From assembly GCA_017798145.1 (NCBI GenBank), contig CP059069.1, positions 853,226-917,225 of the forward strand: 64,000 nt of DNA, written 5' to 3'. The notes under the pieces are model-generated. The model saw only the letters and a program-made list of their open reading frames with translations, did no database searches and was not told where the DNA came from. The translations under genes were made by a program, and so were the position numbers. Shown piece by piece: positions 9,591-18,118 of the stretch. Origin of the DNA: Akkermansiaceae bacterium. GTDB lineage: Bacteria; Verrucomicrobiota; Verrucomicrobiia; Verrucomicrobiales; Akkermansiaceae. Each line of letters starts with the position of its first letter. Within the stretch, counting starts at the first letter, position 1.

Positions 9591-10904
9591 TCAGAAGGAG
9601 ATGGAGGCGCCGGACTGCCATGTGAAGGAATCGGTGTTGAAGCCCGCACCGGCATCGTCTGTGATGATCCCGTATTCGAGGCCGTTTCGGATCACCAGGC
9701 TGTCCTTGTAGAGGTGGAGGTTCGCTCCGAGGTAGAGGGAGTGGTACTCGTTGCCTATGAAAAGAGGTGAGCTGTCGTAGAGAAGATCGCCGGAATTCCC
9801 CGGAGCGAAGACGAGCGCCCCCGGATCGTCCGATCCCGCGTAGTGATAGCGGCCGACGAGATTGAGCGTGCCGGGGATTGCCCAATAGGTGGCTCCGGCG
9901 GTCAGCCCCCAGGCGGTGGTGTCCCCCCTTGCGAGCTGGAAATCCCCGATGAATGAGTGGCGATCCGAGTCGATGCGGACACCGGTGGAGAAGAGATGTC
10001 GGTAGGAGGGGTTCTGGACGATGAGCTGGTTGCCGTTCGCGGAGCGTTTCCCGGCGATTTCGTAACCCATCGGGTTGGAACGTCCCGCATCGAAGTTATG
10101 GATGTAGTCGGCATGCCAGCGGACTTTTGAAAGCGTGTCGCCGGATTTTTCCACGAAGCTGCGGGAGATGCTGAGGTTCAGGAAGCCATCGCCTCGGATG
10201 GATGGGATGTTCGGGTCGAAATCCCCGGAAAACCAGCCGATGTCGTAGTCGAAATTTTGCCCTGCGCGGTGGAAGCTGACACCGAGGGAACTGGCGGGCG
10301 AGATCAGGTTCGTGAGCATGCTGCGACCCGGGTATGGGGAAAGCTGCGGCTCGGTGCGGGACTCGGTGCCGAAGTTCGGGCGGAATTTCCCGTAGGTGAC
10401 ACCGGTCGTATCCGAGAACCGGGTGTATGCCTTGAGACGCTCGATGCCCCGGTAATCGGAATCGCCGGCGAATTCTCCGACCGCCTCGATCTCGGTGTTG
10501 TTGAAGGCGCGGAAGCGCGCGCCAAGCCTCGCGCGACGGGTGCGGGTGCCATCGAGATCAGTGTCCCTCGCGGGGATGGCGCCGGATGGATCTGTCTCCG
10601 CGCTTCCGAAACCGGATTGGAAATCGAAGTAACCGGAGATCGCGACCTGCTGGATCCATGGGTTTGCGGCGGAATCGTAGAGAACCGAGCGCGACCAGAT
10701 GGCATCCAGCGGACTGGCCGCCCACTCCGGCTCCAGGTAGATCAGGTTCTCCACGCGCTCCTCACCAGCTTCCGCGCCTTCGCGGGTCTCGCGCGGTGGG
10801 AGCAGGATGCTGTTTGCATCCACCTTTCCCTCAAGCACATCCAGAGCCTCGTTCGCGGAGGCCAGCGATGCTGTTAGCAAAAGGAGCCTTGCGAGCCTCA
10901 TCAT
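9591..10904 (-). CDS. OprP/OprO-like outer-membrane porin
   Basis: The 437-residue product has a signal peptide (residues 1-17), a short helical/linker segment to about residue 85, and then alternating amphipathic strands that fit a 16-strand porin of the phosphate-selective OprO/P family. Recognisable patches are ISGYFDFQSGF, TRRARLGARF, AYTRFSDTTGVTYGKFRPNFG and the C-terminal LVIRNGLEYGI ... SFTWQSGASISF ending in Phe, as beta-barrel proteins usually do. OprP/O porins admit phosphate or polyphosphate, but many family members have other or unknown substrates. Its ATG overlaps the stop of the TPR gene upstream (ATGA), linking it to the ExbBD-TonB operon. Confidence 0.88.
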   Translation of the reverse strand: MMRLARLLLLTASLASANEALDVLEGKVDANSILLPPRETREGAEAGEERVENLIYLEPEWAASPLDAIWSRSVLYDSAANPWIQQVAISGYFDFQSGFGSAETDPSGAIPARDTDLDGTRTRRARLGARFRAFNNTEIEAVGEFAGDSDYRGIERLKAYTRFSDTTGVTYGKFRPNFGTESRTEPQLSPYPGRSMLTNLISPASSLGVSFHRAGQNFDYDIGWFSGDFDPNIPSIRGDGFLNLSISRSFVEKSGDTLSKVRWHADYIHNFDAGRSNPMGYEIAGKRSANGNQLIVQNPSYRHLFSTGVRIDSDRHSFIGDFQLARGDTTAWGLTAGATYWAIPGTLNLVGRYHYAGSDDPGALVFAPGNSGDLLYDSSPLFIGNEYHSLYLGANLHLYKDSLVIRNGLEYGIITDDAGAGFNTDSFTWQSGASISF

Positions 10905-12352
10905 TCCTGTTCCTCCTTCTTGGCCCTGTCCTCCTGCCTGTCGGCGGCGCGGCGGACGCGGGATGCATACTGCTCAAGGCTATCGCTTTTCTTGAGGGCA
11001 AGGGCGGCCTGCAGGTTCGGCAGCGCCTCCACATAGCGGCGCTCGCGGACGAGCATCTGGCCCAGCCCCAGGTTTGCGGGGTAGGCGACGGATTCGATGC
11101 GGGCGGCGAGCTGGTAGTTTGTCCTCGCTTCAACGACGAGTTCCGCGCGTTTTTCGCCGTCCTCTTCGTCACGGGAAATCAGGTCCTTGTGCCGCGCCAG
11201 CTCGAGCAGAACCTCGCCATTGGTCGGCTGCAGCGCGATGAGCTGGATGAGCAGGCCCTCGACCCGATCCGGCTGCCGCTTTGCCTGGGCGACGGATACC
11301 TCGGTCAGCATCAGGCTGACTTTTCCCTCCTCCGATATTTTCTCCCCGGCCTTCTTGCGCACTTGGGAGATGAAATCGTCCGCCTTGTCCGGGTAGCCGT
11401 AGTCGCTGAGGATTTTCGCGGATTTCAGGGTGCGGGGAATGTCGAGCTCATCCGATTTATCCATTGCGGCGAGGTAGGCGTAGAGAGCGAGCTGCGGCTC
11501 GTTGCGATCCATGTAGAGGTTGCCGAGGAGGTTGAGGTTCGATTCATCGGCGAGGCCTTTGAGGCGCAGCACCTCCAGGTTCACCGCAGCCTCATCCTTG
11601 CGCTCCATGGCGAGGAGGGCGTTGGTTTGCTGGAGCCAGAGCTGTTTTTCATTCGGGTTCTCCTCGATCAGGGAGCCGATCAGGCTGGATGCCTCGAGGA
11701 ACTTGTCCTGCGCCATCAATGCCTGTGCGAGGCCGAGCTTCCAGTCGCGGGAATTCGGGTCAAGCAGGTATGCCTGGCGGTATGCGTTCTCGCTGGCGAG
11801 CGCGTTCTTTTTCTGAAGGTGACAATAGCCGAGCAGTCCGTAGGCGCGGCTGGAATTCTCGCCCAGCTCAATGGCCTTCTGGAGCATTGGCAGCGCTTCC
11901 TCCGTCATGTTCTTGGAAATGTAGAGGTAACCGAGGTTCGTGTAGGCGCGGCGGAAGCGCGGGAAGCGGCGTATCGCCTCTAGGAATGCGCGACTCGCCT
12001 CGTCGGTGCGATCCGCCTGGAAGTAGAGGTTGCCCAAGACGAAAACCATCGCCGGGCTGATCTCTCCCTTGGGCACCTCGGGATCGCTTGGGTTCTCAAT
12101 GACCTGGATGAAGCGGACGATCTCCTGCTCCGCCTCGCGGAAACGACCGCCATCGAACATTTCACGCACCGTGACGAGCAGTGCCTGCTCCTCGTTGGAG
12201 ACCTTCGGCTCCACATCGGAGAGGAATCCGTAGCTGCCGACGAAGTCTCGGACGAAGGTCGGGTCGCGGAAAAGGTTGGCCGGAGGGATGATACGCTCGG
12301 CATGGGAGACGATGGTGCTGAGGAAAATCGTAGGTAGTATGAACCGGAACAT
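10901..12352 (-). CDS. Periplasmic TPR protein of the TonB system
   Basis: The 483-residue product has a signal peptide (MFRFILPTIFLSTIVSHA) and roughly ten TPR units, such as NLGYLYISKNMTEEALPMLQKA and LGLAQALMAQDKFLEASSLIG. I chose ATG 12352 because it begins the signal peptide; an ATG at 12421 overlaps the tonB stop (ATGA) and would put 23 residues before the leader. TPR proteins of this type are encoded next to DUF3450-TtpC-ExbBD-TonB sets in Vibrio-like TonB2 systems, where they are thought to organise the complex or link it to the receptor. Confidence 0.87.
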   Translation of the reverse strand: MFRFILPTIFLSTIVSHAERIIPPANLFRDPTFVRDFVGSYGFLSDVEPKVSNEEQALLVTVREMFDGGRFREAEQEIVRFIQVIENPSDPEVPKGEISPAMVFVLGNLYFQADRTDEASRAFLEAIRRFPRFRRAYTNLGYLYISKNMTEEALPMLQKAIELGENSSRAYGLLGYCHLQKKNALASENAYRQAYLLDPNSRDWKLGLAQALMAQDKFLEASSLIGSLIEENPNEKQLWLQQTNALLAMERKDEAAVNLEVLRLKGLADESNLNLLGNLYMDRNEPQLALYAYLAAMDKSDELDIPRTLKSAKILSDYGYPDKADDFISQVRKKAGEKISEEGKVSLMLTEVSVAQAKRQPDRVEGLLIQLIALQPTNGEVLLELARHKDLISRDEEDGEKRAELVVEARTNYQLAARIESVAYPANLGLGQMLVRERRYVEALPNLQAALALKKSDSLEQYASRVRRAADRQEDRAKKEEQE

Positions 12353-12417
12353 GGTAAGCGGGAGAGAGGAGAGGGGGATGCAAGCGGATAGGCGCAGATT
12401 TCCTGAAAGCTTTGTTT

Positions 12418-13068
12418 TCATCCTTTTTTGACTTCGAAATTGAATGGGACGAGGGCGACGGACTTGACCTTATTGCCGCCACGGGTGCCGGGCTTGAACT
12501 TCCAACGGTTGACCGCATTGATCGCCGCCTTGTCGAGATCGGGGTGGCCGGAGGACTGCTTGATCGAGGTTGCGATCACCTTGCCCGCCGCATCGATGGT
12601 GCAGGAAACGAGAACCCTGCCACCCTTGCCCTGGCTGAGGAGGGAACTGGGATAGGTGGGCGGGATCTTGCTGACAGGCTGCGGCGGCGCATCGAGATCG
12701 CCTCCGAAGGCGTCATCGCCGCCTTTCATCGAGAAATTCGGAATGTCCATCACGAACCCCCCGCCCGATCCGGCAGTCAGGTCTCCGAGATCGATGCCGA
12801 GATCGAGGTCGTTGGCTTCCTCCACCATTTCATCCGGCTCGGGTTCCTCCTCGATTTCCTCGGGCGGCTCTTCGGTTTCGAAATCCATTTCCTCCGGCGG
12901 CTCGACGACGATCTCCGGCGGCTCGCCCTGGTCGCGGTCGAGGAACTGGCTGAGCTTCTGGGAAAGCGGGATCGCCACAAAGACGGCAATGGTCGCCACA
13001 AAACCGCCGATCACGGCAAAGATGCCGGTGAACTTGCCTCTGGGCGGTCTGTAAACGTGGCGATCCAT
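12418..13068 (-). CDS. tonB: TonB energy-transducing protein
   Basis: The 216-residue product has a single N-terminal membrane helix (about residues 17-35, after a short basic cytoplasmic tail). A Pro/Glu-rich spacer follows with repeated EPPE and PPEE units, where many family members have Pro-Lys. The C-terminal TonB domain holds PPTYPSSLLSQGKGGRVLVS and NAVNRWKFKPG. It carries proton-motive energy from ExbB/ExbD to outer-membrane TonB-dependent receptors; the likely client is the receptor encoded at 19584-22985. Its start overlaps the exbD stop (TAATG), so the two are translated together. Confidence 0.93.
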   Translation of the reverse strand: MDRHVYRPPRGKFTGIFAVIGGFVATIAVFVAIPLSQKLSQFLDRDQGEPPEIVVEPPEEMDFETEEPPEEIEEEPEPDEMVEEANDLDLGIDLGDLTAGSGGGFVMDIPNFSMKGGDDAFGGDLDAPPQPVSKIPPTYPSSLLSQGKGGRVLVSCTIDAAGKVIATSIKQSSGHPDLDKAAINAVNRWKFKPGTRGGNKVKSVALVPFNFEVKKG

Positions 13069-13475
13069 TATTTCGTGGAAACGGAGATCTTGTCTTTCAT
13101 TGCACCGGCAAGGAGCGCCTGTCCGTGGACTTGCTGGACGATTCCGTGGGTGGATTCCTTGTCGCCCTGTATGATGACGGACATGTCAGGCGTCTCGGTG
13201 AGAAGGGGTTTGATTTTCCCGATCACGCCTTGAACGCCGACACTCTCGCCACCGTAGAAGACCTTGTCCTCGGCGGTGACAGCCAGCAGGATGGAGTTTT
13301 TTTCAAGCGCACTCGCCCCGCCGACATCCGGCTTGTTGACCTTCACCCCCGTTTCCTCGACGAATACGGTCGAGACGATGAAGAAAATGAGGAGGATGAA
13401 CACGCAGTCTATCATCGAGGAGAGATCGACATTGACGGGTTCTTCGGCTTCGTCGCCTATGTTGCGGCCTAGCAT
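13068..13475 (-). CDS. exbD: ExbD/TolR biopolymer transport protein
   Basis: The 135-residue product has the ExbD layout: a short cytoplasmic N-terminus, one membrane helix containing the conserved Asp (VDLSSMIDCVFILLIFFIVSTVF; Asp at about residue 23), and a periplasmic domain with VTAEDKVFYGGESV and DMSVIIQGDKEST. The Asp is the residue thought to take part in proton translocation in the ExbB-ExbD motor. It lies between exbB (7 bp gap) and tonB (overlapping), so stoichiometric co-expression is likely. Confidence 0.93.
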   Translation of the reverse strand: MLGRNIGDEAEEPVNVDLSSMIDCVFILLIFFIVSTVFVEETGVKVNKPDVGGASALEKNSILLAVTAEDKVFYGGESVGVQGVIGKIKPLLTETPDMSVIIQGDKESTHGIVQQVHGQALLAGAMKDKISVSTK

Positions 13476-13482
13476 GATATTG

Positions 13483-14091
13483 TTAGATTTTCGGTTCGCG
13501 CTGGAAGCGGGAGGTGAGAATGAGGCTTTCGAGTCGCTGGAGGGTCGCGGAGATGCGGTCGCGCTTCGACTTGATGATGAGGCCGAGGAAAAGCCCCGGC
13601 AGGGCGATGGTCAGGCCGGTCTGGGTGGTGATGAGCGCCTGCTGCATCCCGTCCGCCACCTTCTGCATACCGGCCGGTCCGGTTCCCTGGGAAAGGCCGG
13701 CGAACATTGCAAGCATCCCGGTGACGGTGCCTAACAGGCCGGCGAGCGGTGCGGCGGCGACAAGGGTGTTGATGACGAGCAGGCGGCGGTCGATGCTGGA
13801 AATGAGGTTCAGCCGCACCTCCTCAAAGCGCCGGCCCACGGTCTTGATTGTCAGCTTGGGGCCATGGAGAACGTAGGAAAGCGCCTCACCGATCCGCCCG
13901 CCCGCACTGTCCGGATTCTCGATCCACTCCGGCCATTTTTCCGAGTGCTTGTCGTTGAGGTTTCCGTGGTTCACATAGGCGAGGGCGGCGAAGCAGAAAC
14001 CGTAAAGTATGCAGGCCACCCCGCCGAGCATGTACATGATTTCCCCGCCCGAGAGGAAGAGATCCAGACCGTCTTTGAAGATATCCGTCAT
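13483..14091 (-). CDS. exbB: MotA/TolQ/ExbB proton channel family protein
   Basis: The 202-residue product has three membrane helices (about residues 16-38, 105-130 and 150-172). The MotA/ExbB signature follows DRRLLVINTLVAAAPLAGLLGTVTGML and ends in GLTIALPGLFLGLIIKSK. It forms the stator-like channel with ExbD. A second ExbB-like gene with a large periplasmic extension lies just upstream, so this operon codes for two ExbB-type subunits, as in Vibrio TonB2/TtpC systems. Confidence 0.92.
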   Translation of the reverse strand: MTDIFKDGLDLFLSGGEIMYMLGGVACILYGFCFAALAYVNHGNLNDKHSEKWPEWIENPDSAGGRIGEALSYVLHGPKLTIKTVGRRFEEVRLNLISSIDRRLLVINTLVAAAPLAGLLGTVTGMLAMFAGLSQGTGPAGMQKVADGMQQALITTQTGLTIALPGLFLGLIIKSKRDRISATLQRLESLILTSRFQREPKI

Positions 14092-14105
14092 GTGCTTGCT
14101 TTGGT

Positions 14106-15569
14106 TCAGGCCGTCGTAGGAACGAGTTCGACATCGTCATCTCCGCCGTCATCTCCGCCGTCATCGGGGTCTTCCGCGTGGGAAACCGGCTGCATCCCTT
14201 TTCCGCGCTCTGTGGTTCCGTTGATGATGGCGATGGCGGAACCCTCGATCTCGCCGAACTTCGCCTTAACCATGCTCTTGAGCAGGCCGTGTACGACGAG
14301 GACGGGAATTGCGACGATGAGGCCTTCCGCCGTGGTGATGAGGGCCTCGGAAATGCCCGCCGTGAAATTTTTCTGGTTACCGCTTCCATAGAGCGCCATC
14401 GCCTGGAAGGTCTTGATGATCCCGAGCACGGTGCCGAGCAGTCCCATCAGCGGCCCTGCGGCGGCGGTGAGTGCGAGGAAGGGGAGGAAGCGCTCGAGGT
14501 GCGGCTTGATGACGACGAGCTTCTCGAACATCGACTCCTCCAGCACACGGCGTTTCTCATAGAATTTCGATACCCCGATGACTACGAGCGCCCCGGCCTC
14601 GCCAGGAATCGTCTTGGCGCGCTTGAGAGCCACGTCCTGCTTTCCCGCGAGGAGATCGTCGAGGATGGCATTGAGCTCCCGGCGGTTCGGCACCTTGAAC
14701 CTGGAAACCTCCCAGACCTTGAAAGCCGCAATCAGGAATGAGATGGCACCGAGTAGCAGGATGGCGTGTCCGACATAGCCGCCCTTTTCGATGGTTTCCC
14801 AAAGGGTCTCCTGTGCCGCCTCAACCTCGATCGCCTTGCCCATGGAGCCATCGAATGGAAGCTCGCCATGCCCTGAGTTGAGGGTTTCGGTGATCTCCCC
14901 ATCATAGCCCTTGATGGCGACAACGGTTGGCAGAGTGGTTCCCGTTTCCGCAAAAGTGGCGACGCCCTCAAAGCCACCGCCTTCCTGCGTGAAGAAAACC
15001 GATGGCCCGGCGACGAGGAGCTTGCCCTCGACGGACTCGCTGCCGTTGCGCAGGGCTTTGCCATCGAAGCTGTGGCCGCCCGCGATGTCTCCAAGGCGAC
15101 TGATACCGATCCCGAGGACTTTCATGCGCTCCGAAAGCTCCGCCTGCGGCTCGTCCACAGCGGCGGTGGCGGATTGGTCGATGGCCTCCACCTCCTCGCG
15201 GTAGATCTGGTTCTCGCCCGGATGGAGGCGGGTGATGAACGCCTTGGAATATTGGCTGAGTATGCCAGCGGAGTAGTTGAAGTCCGTTTTCCTAGCGTCG
15301 ATTTCGCGCTCGAGAGTCTTGACTGTGGCGGTGCGGCGTTCCTCCTCGCGCTCAAGGGCGCGGAGTTCCCTGCCGAGCTTCAGGGCTTCGTCGTCAAGGC
15401 GGTTGATATCGCGGTAAAGGGCGCGGCGGAGATCGGAGTAATCCTTCTTTGTATCACCGAGTTCCTTGACGGCCTTTGCCAGATCCGCCTTGGCGGTTTC
15501 GACAGGCGTCTGGGCGGAGGAAACGGCACAGAGTGCGAGAAGGAGCGTGAGTTGGATGAGGCGGCTCAT
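14106..15569 (-). CDS. TtpC-like ExbB-family protein with periplasmic coiled-coil extension
   Basis: The 487-residue product starts with a signal-like segment (MSRLIQLTLLLALCAVSSA). A charged coiled coil follows to about residue 135, then a beta-rich region and a membrane helix (HAILLLGAISFLIAAFKVW, residues about 263-281). The C-terminal half carries the MotA/ExbB signature (AAAGPLMGLLGTVLGIIKTFQ and ITTAEGLIVAIPVLVVHGLL). This fused architecture is that of TtpC, an extra component needed by TonB2 systems in Vibrio; it is thought to span the periplasm. The acidic C-terminal tail is Asp/Gly-rich. It lies 6 bp downstream of the DUF3450 gene. Confidence 0.9.
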   Translation of the reverse strand: MSRLIQLTLLLALCAVSSAQTPVETAKADLAKAVKELGDTKKDYSDLRRALYRDINRLDDEALKLGRELRALEREEERRTATVKTLEREIDARKTDFNYSAGILSQYSKAFITRLHPGENQIYREEVEAIDQSATAAVDEPQAELSERMKVLGIGISRLGDIAGGHSFDGKALRNGSESVEGKLLVAGPSVFFTQEGGGFEGVATFAETGTTLPTVVAIKGYDGEITETLNSGHGELPFDGSMGKAIEVEAAQETLWETIEKGGYVGHAILLLGAISFLIAAFKVWEVSRFKVPNRRELNAILDDLLAGKQDVALKRAKTIPGEAGALVVIGVSKFYEKRRVLEESMFEKLVVIKPHLERFLPFLALTAAAGPLMGLLGTVLGIIKTFQAMALYGSGNQKNFTAGISEALITTAEGLIVAIPVLVVHGLLKSMVKAKFGEIEGSAIAIINGTTERGKGMQPVSHAEDPDDGGDDGGDDDVELVPTTA

Positions 15570-15575
15570 GTTCGG

Positions 15576-16352
15576 TTACTTGGAAAATGGCAGGGAGATG
15601 AATTGCGGATCCTGATCGCCGGTGGTGCAGGAAATGAGGCTGCGTATCGCCTCGGCGAGATCCTTGCGTTCCTCGAATTTCCAACCCGTGGCATCGGGTT
15701 TACCCATGAGCGCGAAGCTGCCGTCCTCATTGACTGCATATGCGGCGGCAAGGCCGAGGTAGATCACCTGCATGTTGTATTCCTTGCCCTCGGAATTCGC
15801 GCGGAGCTCCTGGCGGAGAACAACGGTCTGTTGGAATTTCTCGATCTCGGCGGTGAGGTTGATCAGGTTGAGCAGGCGTTTCGAGACACCTTCATTGCGC
15901 TTTTCCTCCGGCAGCTTCAGATCGCGCTCAAGATCCTCGATGGCTTGGGAAACCTTCGGCTCGGCTCTCAGTGGTGCGGGGATAAGCGGGATCTTAGATG
16001 CCATGTTTTCCTCAAGCCCACGGAGTAGTTTCCCCAATTCGTCCTTCGCAGCGATGAAGCGGTCGCGCTCCTGCGTCTGCTTGAGGGACTCGGCATCAGA
16101 GCCCTGCTTGCGTGTCGTGGCGTCCGCGATCTTTTCCCTGAGATCCTCGATTTCCTTTTCGAGGCCTTCCTTGTAGTTCTGGAGAACCTCCTGATCGCGC
16201 GACCATTCGTTCTCCTCCTCCTGGATCTGGCGCATCGCATCGACCCATTGCCTGACGGTGATGCGGAGTTCTTCGGTGGGGGAAACCTTTGGCTCCTGGG
16301 CGTTGAGCGCGCCGAGAGTTCCTAGCAAAATAAACGGGAAGATATGGCGCAT
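15576..16352 (-). CDS. DUF3450 family periplasmic coiled-coil protein
   Basis: The 258-residue product has a signal peptide (MRHIFPFILLGTLGALNA), a long coiled coil (residues about 25-120) and a C-terminal domain with QVIYLGLAAAYAVNEDG and ATGWKFEERKDLAEAIRSLI, which match DUF3450. The family is almost always encoded directly before TtpC-type ExbB genes and is taken to be an accessory of that TonB complex. This is the first gene of the downstream operon: a strong terminator lies just upstream at 16371-16405, so the operon probably has its own promoter in the roughly 20-80 bp before 16352, or depends on read-through. Confidence 0.88.
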   Translation of the reverse strand: MRHIFPFILLGTLGALNAQEPKVSPTEELRITVRQWVDAMRQIQEEENEWSRDQEVLQNYKEGLEKEIEDLREKIADATTRKQGSDAESLKQTQERDRFIAAKDELGKLLRGLEENMASKIPLIPAPLRAEPKVSQAIEDLERDLKLPEEKRNEGVSKRLLNLINLTAEIEKFQQTVVLRQELRANSEGKEYNMQVIYLGLAAAYAVNEDGSFALMGKPDATGWKFEERKDLAEAIRSLISCTTGDQDPQFISLPFSK

Positions 16353-16370
16353 GGCGGTGAAGTGAGGGGA

Positions 16371-16405
16371 TTAAAAAGGGGTCGCCGGCGATTGCCGACG
16401 ACCCC
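16371..16405 (-). terminator. Rho-independent terminator after the beta-helix gene
   Basis: On the minus strand a GGGGTCG arm and a CGACCCC arm flank a GC-rich loop (itself partly paired as CGGC/GCCG) and are followed directly by TTTTT. The hairpin lies 26 bp after the beta-helix stop and 20 bp before the DUF3450 start, so it separates the receptor/beta-helix transcript from the TonB-complex transcript. Confidence 0.85.
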
Positions 16406-16430
16406 GATGTGACGTTTTCGTCAGATAGGC

Positions 16431-17285
16431 TCATGGGGCGCCCGGAGCGACGCGGAAGCGGTAGAACTCCTTGTCTGCGGGGACGTCGTTAAGCTGGAGC
16501 GTCGCATTACCGGCGGGAGTGAAAGGAGGCACCAGGTTTGTGGAGCGCTCTACGGGGATGGTCAGCGTTGCGGTGTTGCCGACCTTTTGGACGATGATGT
16601 CATCGGCGCTAAGATCCTGGATGGAGCTGCTGGTGAAGAGGCCGCTGAACACGGATGCGGGGCTGCCGTTGCTGACGCTGGCATTGAATCCGAGAGCGGT
16701 GTTGGCATTTTCGACATCGTCGGAGATTCCATCGCCATCGGCATCGGCAAGGGTGGCACCCGGGTTGCCGCCTACTTCCGGAGCACCCGTGTCAGGTAGT
16801 CCGGTAAGGTAGCCTGCCTTCGAGAGATAAGACCAGCCGTTGAGCCAGTTGTTACCTCCGAACGCGCCGCGATAGCCGACAGTCGTGAAGAACCCGGCAG
16901 GGGCATCGGCAGGGAATCCGGAAAGGGTGGATGAGTAAAGCGGGCTGCCAAGCTGAGGGCGGGGATCAAGCCGGCGGTTCGGGATACGGCTGATGCCGAC
17001 GAACATCGGGTTGGTGCCGACAGCGCTGTTTCCGAATCCTGCGGGATCGGCCGCACCGGCTCCGCCTATGTTCGGCACGATGCCTGCACCGCCCGCGAAG
17101 GTTCCCCAGGTGTTGTTGAGGAAGGTCGGTTTCGGGCTGCCGACCCCGTCCCCGGTGTTGCTCAGGGCGACGCCGTTGAAATCGTGGATCACCGAATTCG
17201 CAAGGGTTCCGGCGAAGTTGTCGGAAACCTGGATGCCATCGTCGATGCTGCCGACGGCTGTTGAGCCCGTGCCGAGCATGGTCAT
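16431..17285 (-). CDS. C-terminal part of the duplicated beta-helix protein (out of frame with its start)
   Basis: This 284-codon frame is the 3' part of the second repeat of the secreted protein that starts at 19524. It contains the end of the duplicated block, a divergent repeat tail (LDPRPQLGSPLYSSTLSGF, FFTTVGYRGAFGGNNWLNGW), a DADGDGISDDVENA calcium-binding-like motif and a beta-rich C-terminal domain of about 90 residues. Its ATG has no leader, so I do not think it is an independent gene. It is joined to the upstream frames by two single-base deletions (near 17795 and 17441); if those are sequence errors, one protein of about 1,030 residues results. Confidence 0.7.
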   Translation of the reverse strand: MTMLGTGSTAVGSIDDGIQVSDNFAGTLANSVIHDFNGVALSNTGDGVGSPKPTFLNNTWGTFAGGAGIVPNIGGAGAADPAGFGNSAVGTNPMFVGISRIPNRRLDPRPQLGSPLYSSTLSGFPADAPAGFFTTVGYRGAFGGNNWLNGWSYLSKAGYLTGLPDTGAPEVGGNPGATLADADGDGISDDVENANTALGFNASVSNGSPASVFSGLFTSSSIQDLSADDIIVQKVGNTATLTIPVERSTNLVPPFTPAGNATLQLNDVPADKEFYRFRVAPGAP

Positions 17286-18118
17286 GTTGTAGATCTTCGT
17301 GAGCGCGAAGGGCGGGAGGCTGATGCTGTCGCCGTTTCCGCCGTCCCACTCGCCGCCATAGTCTCCGAGCGACGGGTTGTCGTTCTGGATCGAGAACCAG
17401 AACTGGTGGAATCCGGAGTGGCCTTGGTCGATGTCGAAGCTCCGTCCTGGCAGAACGCCACGGCGATGCGCTTGGTGTTGACCGTGCCGCCGAAGAACTC
17501 GACGCCGTCATCGGAGTTGGAGATGACCTCGACGTTCTCGATGATGGTTCCGTTTCCGACACCGCCGAGGGTGAGGCCGTTGATCTCGTTGTTCGCCGCG
17601 AACTCGAAGCCGCCGAAGCGGATGGAGACGTAGCGGAGTATGCCGCTGTTGTCGGCGTTGTTGGGGGTCGCGCCGCCGCCGTAGGTGGTGAGGAGCGGGT
17701 CGCCGCTGTTGGGGAAGCCCTCGATGCGCGCCTCGCCGTCGTTGGCAGATCCGGTGATGCGGTTCACCTGGGCGTTTCCGAGCATGATGATGCCGCCCAG
17801 AAGGAGGCATCGCCGAGAGCCGGATCCGGGAAGATCGAGGGATCGCCGTCCACTCCGCCGTCACGCTCTTCGATGGCGGTGAAGACGATGGGCTTCGCGA
17901 GGGTGCCGTCAGCGATGAGCTTGGCACCACGGGTCGCGATGAGCGAGCCGAAGGTGGTGGTGGCCGGGGTGGTGGAGGTGTCCTGTGCCCGCCCACCAAG
18001 GATGGTTGTGCCAGGCTCGATCGTGAGGGTGGCGTTGTTTGTGATGAAGATCGGCTTCCTTATGATGTAAGTGTTATCCGAAGTCCACGTCGTGTTCGCG
18101 GTGATGTTCGCGGTGACC
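17038..18118 (-). repeat. Copy B of a 1.08 kb direct tandem duplication
   Basis: This block matches 18374-19456 over its whole length. I saw no substitutions; the only differences are two missing bases, one C in a CCCC run near 17795 and one T near 17441. It encodes the first three quarters of the second protein repeat. Confidence 0.9.
17282..17785 (-). pseudogene. Middle fragment of the duplicated beta-helix gene between two frameshifts
   Basis: The first 113 or so codons repeat, residue for residue, the segment MLGNAQVNRITGSANDGEAR onward of the first copy. The frame then becomes nonsense after FCQDG because a base is missing near 17441 (CTCC here, CTCTC in the first copy). It is a piece of the same gene, not a separate one. 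Confidence 0.75.

Noticed and set aside
16410-16423. TGACGTTTTCGTCA palindrome as a second Pho box or operator
   Set aside because: The halves are inverted, not direct, and it lies between the stop of the beta-helix gene and its terminator, so a promoter role is unlikely.
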